Positions 7,223 to 11,163 of a stretch of DNA of 11,163 bases are shown one piece after another. The position numbers were made by a program, and so were the translations under genes. Origin of the DNA: an uncultured Lachnospiraceae bacterium (GTDB lineage Bacteria > Bacillota > Clostridia > Lachnospirales > Lachnospiraceae); NCBI GenBank assembly GCA_910586955.1, contig CAJUMM010000006.1, forward strand, positions 44,238 to 55,400, written 5' to 3'. The number at the start of each line of letters is the position of its first letter. Position 1 is the stretch's first letter. The notes below the pieces were generated by a model that saw only the letters and a list, made by a program, of their open reading frames with translations, was not told where the DNA came from and did not search any database.

Positions 7223-7295
7223 TATAGAACAAATCGGCAAATTTCGACAAATGCGGGACAGGATCCCGATTGAGTTATAGAAAGGAGTAAACGAA

Positions 7296-7709
7296 ATGAA
7301 ACACGACGATTGTATTTTCTGTAAAATCGCCAATGGGGAGATTCCGTCTTCTACCATTTATGAAGATGAAGATTTCCGGGTTTTCCTGGATTTAAATCCG
7401 GCGGCCCGGGGACATGCGCTGATTGTTCCCAAGGAGCATTATGCAGATCTGTTTGAACTTGACGAGGAGCTGTGCAAAAAAGCGATGGTTCTGGCAAAGA
7501 GGCTTGGGACGAAGATGAAAGAGGTTCTTGGCAGCGATGGGTTTAATTTAATGCAAAATAATGGAGAAGCGGCAGGGCAGACGGTATTTCATTTTCACCT
7601 GCATTTGATTCCGAGGTATGAGGATGATAAGGCGGGAATTACGTGGAAACCGGGCAGTGTGTCTCCCGAAGAACGGGAGGAACTGGTGAACCTGCTTACC
7701 AAAGAGTAA
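7296..7709 (+). CDS. HIT family protein (histidine triad nucleotide-binding hydrolase)
   Basis: A 137-residue histidine triad protein of the Hint/Fhit-like type, a cytoplasmic nucleotide hydrolase or transferase acting on AMP-linked substrates. CIFCKIANGEIPS at 6-18 gives the Cys6/Cys9 pair that, with His residues, usually binds zinc in bacterial members; ARGHALIVPKEHYADL follows at 37-52, NNGEAAGQTVFHFHLHLIPRY at 88-108 carries the triad His99, His101 and His103 (the catalytic one is usually the middle). The short tail is normal for the family. The start is set by AAAGGAG eight bases upstream of the ATG. It is divergent from the kinase and 25 bases upstream of the sigma factor gene, so HIT and sigma may share a transcript. 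Its true substrate cannot be told from sequence. Confidence 0.95.
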   Translation: MKHDDCIFCKIANGEIPSSTIYEDEDFRVFLDLNPAARGHALIVPKEHYADLFELDEELCKKAMVLAKRLGTKMKEVLGSDGFNLMQNNGEAAGQTVFHFHLHLIPRYEDDKAGITWKPGSVSPEEREELVNLLTKE

Positions 7710-7734
7710 AGAATCAGGACGCCTGGGAGTAGGC

Positions 7735-8262
7735 ATGTTAAATACAGAAGATAAGTTTCAGGAAATTTATGAAAAATATAAAAATTTAGTCATGAAAGTA
7801 GCTTTTGACATGACTGGTGACTTTCATATAGCACAGGATATTTGTCAGGAAACATTTCTGAAGCTGTACGGCTTTCAAAATGATTTGGATGAAACACGTG
7901 TGAAATCATGGCTGATGGTAGTTACTGCCAATTTGATTCGTGATAGGTTTCGAAAGACTAACAGACGCAAAGAAGTTCTGGATGAATTTCAGGAGGTTGC
8001 GGACAGAGGAGAAGAGGTGAATTGTATCGATGCCTATCTGGATCAGCTGGACCGTCAGGATTTGAAACACCGCATGCTGGAAGGGCTGCGCAAAAGAAAT
8101 CCCAACTGGTATGAGGTATTTATTCTGGTGGAATATCTGGATGTTCCCAGAAAAGTCATTGCCAAGCAGAAGGGGATTGCCCTCAGTACCGTAGACTCCT
8201 ACTTGAAGAAAAGTATGAAATGGCTGAAAGAGCATTATCAAAAGGAGTACGACGAACTGTAA
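7735..8262 (+). CDS. ECF-type sigma-70 family RNA polymerase sigma factor
   Basis: A 175-residue extracytoplasmic-function-like sigma factor that would direct RNA polymerase to a small regulon. Region 2 spans about 12-75: YEKYKNLVMKVAFDMTGDFH leads to AQDICQETFLKLY (33-45), the core-binding and -10 recognition segment, then VKSWLMVVTANLIRDRFRK. After a short acidic linker, region 4 (about 112-170) carries a helix-turn-helix, VPRKVIAKQKGIALSTVDSYLKKSMKWL in pattern. Regions 1 and 3 are absent, as in ECF factors. A GGGAG ribosome site precedes the ATG. No promoter of its own is obvious in the 25 bases after the HIT gene. The usual partner would be a membrane anti-sigma factor next door; here the nearest candidate starts about 1.2 kb downstream, beyond the inverted murG. 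Confidence 0.9.
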   Translation: MLNTEDKFQEIYEKYKNLVMKVAFDMTGDFHIAQDICQETFLKLYGFQNDLDETRVKSWLMVVTANLIRDRFRKTNRRKEVLDEFQEVADRGEEVNCIDAYLDQLDRQDLKHRMLEGLRKRNPNWYEVFILVEYLDVPRKVIAKQKGIALSTVDSYLKKSMKWLKEHYQKEYDEL

Positions 8263-8288
8263 AAAGGGAACGCACAAGGCATTCCCTT
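8261..8288 (-). terminator. Rho-independent terminator of murG, overlapping the sigma factor stop
   Basis: Read on the minus strand, AAGGGAATGC and GCGTTCCCTT form a 10-base-pair stem with one G-U pair around a five-base loop, followed by a run of T (AAAAA on the plus strand at 8261-8265). The stem begins five bases after the murG stop. In the plus direction the same position is a C-A mismatch and there is no T run, so it is built to stop murG transcription. Its T run includes the last two bases of the sigma gene's TAA stop. Confidence 0.8.
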
Positions 8289-8293
8289 CCGGT

Positions 8294-9364
8294 TCAGGTA
8301 TGAGAGGCGGCGCTTTCAATGAGGCCGATAATGGTCTCGATAGAGTCCGTCTGGCTGCTCTGCTCCATAGCGGAGGAGAACCCAGAGCGGTTCTCGTAAA
8401 GCTTATGGACGGCCTCCAGCAAAGATGCGTCGGTGACGGCCTCTTCTTCCAGTACCATGCTGAAGCCCTGTTTTTCGAAAGAACGGGCATTCAGGATTTG
8501 GTCTCCGCGGCTGGCGGCGGCGGAGAGGGGAATCAGAAGGCTTGGTTTGCGCAGGGCCAGAAGCTCGCAGATGGCGTTGGCGCCTGCCCTGGAAATTACA
8601 ATGTCTGCAAGGGCGAAGAGGTCTTTTAATTCGCTCTGAATATATTCATATTGGATGTAACCTGTCAGATGATTCAGGGAAGTCTCCAGCTTGCCTTTGC
8701 CGCAGAGATGGATGACCTGAAAATCCGGCAAAAGCTGTGGAAGAATTTTCCGCACAGCGTCATTCACGGCAGCAGCGCCCAGGCTGCCGCCCATTACCAG
8801 AATCACCGGCTTGTTGGCGGACAGGCCTGTGAATCGCAATGCGCTTAAGGCATTTCCCTCCAGAAGTTCCCGGCGGATGGGAGAGCCGGTTAAAACTGCT
8901 TTTTCGGCCGGCAGATATGGAAGCGTTTCTGGGAAATTACAGCAGACCTTTGTGGCAGAAGGGATGCAGAGTTTATTGGCGAGACCGGGGGTCATATCGG
9001 ACTCATGAATAATAGCCGGCACATGACAGCGCCTGGCAGCCAGAACTACAGGCACGGACACAAACCCTCCTTTGGAGAAGAGAACGTCCGGCTTCAGCTT
9101 TTTTATAATTTTATGCGCTTCCGAGTAACCTTTGAGCACCTTAAAGGGATCAGAGAAATTTTTGGGATCGAAATAGCGGCGCAGCTTTCCGGAAGAAATT
9201 CCGTAATAGGGGATTTGCATTCCTTCCATAAGCTTTCTTTCAATTCCATCATAAGAACCCATATAAAAGATCTCATAGCCCAGGTCGCGAAGGCGCGGCA
9301 GCAGTGCAATGTTTGGAGTTACATGTCCGGCAGTTCCACCGCCGGTCAAAAGGATTCGTTTCAT
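8294..9364 (-). CDS. murG: MurG: UDP-GlcNAc--lipid I N-acetylglucosaminyltransferase
   Basis: MurG-type GT28 glycosyltransferase, 356 residues, which adds GlcNAc to lipid I to give lipid II at the inner face of the membrane. The N-terminal ILLTGGGTAGHVTPNIAL (4-21) is the lipid-I-side glycine loop; VLFSKGGFVSVPVVLAA (94-110), IIHESDMTPGLAN (118-130), LTGSPIRREL, the second glycine loop VMGGSLGAAAVN (190-201), the ISRAGANAICELLAL acceptor/donor segment (257-271) and SRGDQILNARSFEKQGF (285-301) all fit. An upstream in-frame ATG (9385) is rejected: GGAGG lies six bases before the 9364 ATG and MKRILLTGG is the natural N-terminus. It sits outside a division/cell-wall cluster, between a sigma factor and a DUF4367-like gene on the opposite strand, with its own promoter and terminator. 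It could be the sole MurG or a paralogue. Confidence 0.93.
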   Translation of the reverse strand: MKRILLTGGGTAGHVTPNIALLPRLRDLGYEIFYMGSYDGIERKLMEGMQIPYYGISSGKLRRYFDPKNFSDPFKVLKGYSEAHKIIKKLKPDVLFSKGGFVSVPVVLAARRCHVPAIIHESDMTPGLANKLCIPSATKVCCNFPETLPYLPAEKAVLTGSPIRRELLEGNALSALRFTGLSANKPVILVMGGSLGAAAVNDAVRKILPQLLPDFQVIHLCGKGKLETSLNHLTGYIQYEYIQSELKDLFALADIVISRAGANAICELLALRKPSLLIPLSAAASRGDQILNARSFEKQGFSMVLEEEAVTDASLLEAVHKLYENRSGFSSAMEQSSQTDSIETIIGLIESAASHT

Positions 9365-9394
9365 GGTTAACCTCCGAAAGAACAATCTATGGTT

Positions 9395-9423
9395 ATTATG
9401 ATGGGTTTAAATCCGTCTGTCAA
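9395..9423 (-). promoter_or_regulatory. Sigma-A promoter of murG
   Basis: On the minus strand a perfect -35 TTGACA (plus 9418-9423) is followed after exactly 17 bases by CATAAT as -10 (plus 9395-9400, five of six consensus bases). Transcription would begin near 9388, giving a leader of about 25 bases that contains the GGAGG ribosome site (plus 9371-9375). It lies in the 89-base gap shared with the divergent DUF4367-like gene, so activity at one start could affect the other. Confidence 0.75.
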
Positions 9424-9453
9424 TTCATTCTAAGAGAAAATAGGGAAAATAAA

Positions 9454-10203
9454 ATGAAGAAGAAGCTGTTAAGAGAACGCATGAGAAGAGAGATCGAGGC
9501 AGAGGCGGCTGCCTTGGAAGAGAAGGTGGAGGGCAGGGAAGAACTATCCTCCATAAGTCCTGCAGAGGATTCCTATGCCAAATTGCTGGAGAAGGCCAGG
9601 GCTTTATCCCCCAAAGAACACAAAATTATCCGTATTTTCAAAAAGCCGCTGCTTGCCGTCGCAGTTATCGTTGTCCTGGGAGTAGGTGCAAGTGTCGGCG
9701 TCAGCGGTGCGAAATTGTTTGTGCCCCGGGTGGAACATAGGGGTGACGGCGAGCGGGTTAATGTTTCTGTTAACAATGATGAAGATTACATTGAGGTGAC
9801 AGAGGAGGAAGCTTACGAGGAGATAGAGGAGAGACTTGGGATCTTGGCATTGCGGTTGCAGTATAAGCCCAAAGGGATGGAATTGGAAACGGTTTGCATT
9901 AGTGAAGATATGGGAGAGGCGTTGTTGGAGTTTTATTATGATGAAAATATTTTAACTATATATGAAAACAAACAGATTGAAGAGGCCTCAACCAATGTAC
10001 AATCAGATGGAAAAGTTATTGACCAAATTGAACATTTTTATTTGGACAAAATATTAGAGATAACAGAGATTGATAAGCAAGGCGGAGAGATGTTTTATCA
10101 AACGCAAATAGAATACGGAAATGCTTATTATTATTTATCAACCAATATGGAAGTACGAGAATTTGAAAATATTCTTCAAGGTTTGTTTTTTGAAAGTATG
10201 TGA
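9454..10203 (+). CDS. Single-pass membrane protein with DUF4367-like outer domain, possible anti-sigma factor
   Basis: A 249-residue protein with a charged cytoplasmic N-terminus (1-62, rich in Lys, Arg and Glu), one transmembrane helix at about 65-87 (PLLAVAVIVVLGVGASVGVSG) and an extracellular part. The outer region from about 115 has the EEAYEEIEERLGILALRLQYKPKGM start and ends with YYYLSTNMEVREFENILQGLFF, which resembles DUF4367 domains found next to ECF sigma factors in clostridia. Role as the anti-sigma partner of the 7735 gene is inferred from this layout. I start at the ATG at 9454, preceded by TAGGGAAAA; a longer frame from 9304 would run through the murG promoter and murG coding sequence and is rejected. 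Composition changes inside the gene: the first 140 codons are GC-rich like upstream genes, the rest is strongly AT-rich, hinting at a replaced or fast-evolving outer domain. Confidence 0.75.
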   Translation: MKKKLLRERMRREIEAEAAALEEKVEGREELSSISPAEDSYAKLLEKARALSPKEHKIIRIFKKPLLAVAVIVVLGVGASVGVSGAKLFVPRVEHRGDGERVNVSVNNDEDYIEVTEEEAYEEIEERLGILALRLQYKPKGMELETVCISEDMGEALLEFYYDENILTIYENKQIEEASTNVQSDGKVIDQIEHFYLDKILEITEIDKQGGEMFYQTQIEYGNAYYYLSTNMEVREFENILQGLFFESM

Positions 10204-10283
10204 TCTTTAAAAATTTTTTCGTATTAATTAATATAAATTTTTGATTTTGAGTTAATTTTGAGGATTATTGATAGGAGAATGTT
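10204..10283. other. AT-rich spacer before the secreted protein gene
   Basis: This 80-base gap is almost entirely A and T. It contains a run of A followed by T (AAAAATTTTTT) just after the upstream stop and the sequence TATAAA at about 10233, but no GC-rich hairpin and no -35/-10 pair that I can defend. It ends in the AGGAG ribosome site at 10273-10277 used by the TTG start. Co-transcription with the membrane protein gene remains possible. Confidence 0.5.
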
Positions 10284-10781
10284 TTGAAAAAGAAAATTAA
10301 TGTAACAATATTTTTATTAAGTTTGATATTTGCGAATATATTATGGATTTCTTTAGGAACAGTTGCTAATGCCGAGGAAGTTATACCTGCAGGTTATCAT
10401 GAGTATACAACTACGGAAGAGGAATCTATTGATCATTGGTATGGTATTGCAAAAGGTGCTTATTTAAAAGACGGGATTTGCACCATTAAGCGAGCAGGAA
10501 CAGCTAAGATGAGTGTTTCGGGAACAACTACGGCACATGCAATATGTGACAAAGTAAAAGTGGGCGTTTATTTAAATGAAAGTTCCGATGGCGGTTCCAG
10601 TTTTGGAACGATTGGAAGTTATTATTTTTCAAGGGATAATGCATCGTCTTGTTATGGAAGTAAAATAGAGATTTCTGTAACATCTGGCTGGTACTATTAT
10701 GCTTCCGCAGGTCACAGTGTTACAAAGGGGTCCACTACAGAAATGATGAGTACCCATACAGATGCTATAAAAGCTTCTTAA
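10284..10781 (+). CDS. Small secreted protein, DUF6147-like
   Basis: A 165-residue exported protein with a classical signal peptide: MKKK, a hydrophobic core at about 8-26 and a likely cleavage after VANA (residue 30). The mature part, about 135 residues, is Ser/Thr/Gly/Tyr-rich and predicted beta-rich: AGTAKMSVSGTTTAHAICDK (71-90), VKVGVYLNES, a second Cys in ASSCYG (120-125), then GWYYYASAGHSVTKGSTTE (135-153) and THTDAI near the end. This resembles small secreted clostridial proteins grouped as DUF6147, from memory and unverified. There are three Cys in the mature part (66, 88, 123). The start is TTG at 10284, chosen because AGGAG sits six bases upstream and the signal peptide begins there. 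The gene is AT-rich, unlike the operon at the left. Function unknown; it may be a target of the nearby sigma factor, which is speculation. Confidence 0.72.
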   Translation: MKKKINVTIFLLSLIFANILWISLGTVANAEEVIPAGYHEYTTTEEESIDHWYGIAKGAYLKDGICTIKRAGTAKMSVSGTTTAHAICDKVKVGVYLNESSDGGSSFGTIGSYYFSRDNASSCYGSKIEISVTSGWYYYASAGHSVTKGSTTEMMSTHTDAIKAS

Positions 10782-10813
10782 CCACACGAAAGCGACAAAG
10801 CCATCTTATCTAC

Positions 10814-10874
10814 GTTCCATATAGGAACCACTCTTAATATAGACAGATATCCGTTTCCGCCAAAACGATATCTG
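10814..10874. repeat. Two consecutive hairpins in the gap after the secreted protein gene
   Basis: Within the 165-base gap two inverted repeats stand in series. The first is GTTCC and GGAAC around a five-base loop (10814-10828). The second pairs CAGATAT plus CGTTT with AAACG plus ATATCTG (10844-10856 with 10863-10874), twelve pairs interrupted by one bulged C. Neither is followed by a T run. Together with the downstream terminator they fill most of the gap, which has no convincing open frame. Confidence 0.5.
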
Positions 10875-10890
10875 CAGAAAGAATTGACAG

Positions 10891-10938
10891 ACATGTAAAA
10901 AACGGCAAGGACCGCCATCCCTGCCGTTTTTTACATGT
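10891..10938 (-). terminator. Strong terminator, probably bidirectional
   Basis: A perfect 17-base inverted repeat (10891-10907 with 10922-10938) has arms of the form ACATGTAAAAAACGGCA and its complement around a 14-base loop in which two further G-C pairs can form. The arms place six A before and six T after the GC core in both directions, so it can end transcription from either side. It begins eight bases after the stop of the minus-strand gene at the right edge and faces the secreted protein gene from the left. Confidence 0.85.
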
Positions 10939-10946
10939 TCTTTTTA

Positions 10947-11163
10947 TCACGAATTGGGAAGATTTCTCTGGGCTGAAAGTTCGAAATCTTTCAGCTGGTT
11001 TTTTAGCTCCTGGATTAATTTATCTTTTTCCCTAAGTTCTGCGTCTTTCTTTTCCTCCAACCGTTTTAGTTCTTTCCTATGCTCCATCTCAATCACATCA
11101 ATATCCAGAATCAAAGCCTCTTCTACCATGGAATTGACACCTTCTTCCTCCATCTCCGCATAT
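10947..11163 (-). CDS. C-terminal end of an unidentified protein with a charged coiled-coil tail (5' end cut by window)
   Basis: A minus-strand reading frame open to the window edge and ending at TGA. An ATG lies at 11153, but the frame stays open upstream (Tyr-Ala-Glu before that Met) and no ribosome site is visible, so I treat it as the tail of a longer protein. The visible 71 residues are highly charged; from about residue 25 of the visible part, HRKELKRLEEKKDAELREKD shows heptad-like spacing and should form a coiled coil, ending in SAQRNLPNS. Similar tails occur on several unrelated clostridial proteins, including Rpn/PD-(D/E)XK transposase-like nucleases, but nothing here proves that identity. 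A strong terminator lies just after the stop. Confidence 0.6.
   Translation of the reverse strand, partial: YAEMEEEGVNSMVEEALILDIDVIEMEHRKELKRLEEKKDAELREKDKLIQELKNQLKDFELSAQRNLPNS

Noticed and set aside
7216..7244. TTGACA at 7216 as -35 of a HIT promoter.
   Set aside because: The hexamers 17-18 bases downstream (AAATTT, AATTTC) match the -10 consensus poorly.
8300..9370. Plus-strand open frames across the murG region (for example 8300-8629 and 9005-9370).
   Set aside because: They are antisense to a clear MurG protein, show no family motifs and lack ribosome sites.
9365..9385. Upstream ATG for murG at 9385.
   Set aside because: It would place a GGAGG ribosome site inside the coding sequence; the ATG at 9364, six bases after GGAGG, gives the usual MurG N-terminus.
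9304..9453. Longer N-terminus for the DUF4367-like protein (start at 9304).
   Set aside because: It would overlap murG codons and the murG promoter, lacks a ribosome site, and the added 50 residues look unlike a membrane protein start; MKKK at 9454 with TAGGGAAAA upstream fits better.
10884..10889. TTGACA as a plus-strand promoter -35 ahead of the terminator.
   Set aside because: No acceptable -10 lies 16-18 bases downstream, and the sequence runs straight into a terminator hairpin.

Overview
The window looks like chromosomal DNA of a Gram-positive clostridium, most likely a Lachnospiraceae relative. This is an inference from the protein styles (clostridial MurG, an ECF sigma factor with a DUF4367-type membrane protein, a small secreted DUF6147-like protein), strong GGAGG ribosome binding sites and sigma-A-like promoters. 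Base composition falls from GC-rich at the left to strongly AT-rich after about 9,900.

Region 1 (1-6480, all plus strand) is a tightly packed run of seven genes with overlaps or gaps of at most 14 bases. The first four convert fructose-6-phosphate towards GDP-L-fucose: the 3' end of GDP-mannose 4,6-dehydratase (gmd), GDP-L-fucose synthase (fcl), a short mannose-6-phosphate isomerase (manA) and a phosphoglucomutase/phosphomannomutase. Mannose-1-phosphate guanylyltransferase is not in view and may lie upstream. The next three, larE, larB and larC, are the three enzymes that build the nickel-pincer nucleotide (NPN) cofactor from nicotinic acid adenine dinucleotide. The enzyme that uses the cofactor (LarA or a homologue) and a nickel transporter are not in the window. 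LarE has three cysteines in the arrangement expected of the iron-sulfur type, and LarC is one uninterrupted frame.

Region 2 (6522-7709): a histidine kinase catalytic core with no sensor domain (minus strand) faces larC and is divergent from a HIT-family nucleotide hydrolase/transferase (plus strand).

Region 3 (7735-10203): an ECF-type sigma factor and a single-pass membrane DUF4367-like protein (possible anti-sigma) lie in the same direction but are separated by a murG gene on the opposite strand, which has its own promoter and terminator. The membrane protein gene changes composition abruptly in its second half.

Region 4 (10204-11163): an AT-rich gene for a small exported protein starting at TTG, then a 165-base gap with three hairpins, the last a strong terminator, and finally the 3' end of a minus-strand gene with a charged coiled-coil tail. 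No tRNA, rRNA, CRISPR array or insertion sequence was seen, and no stretch over 300 bases lacks a gene.
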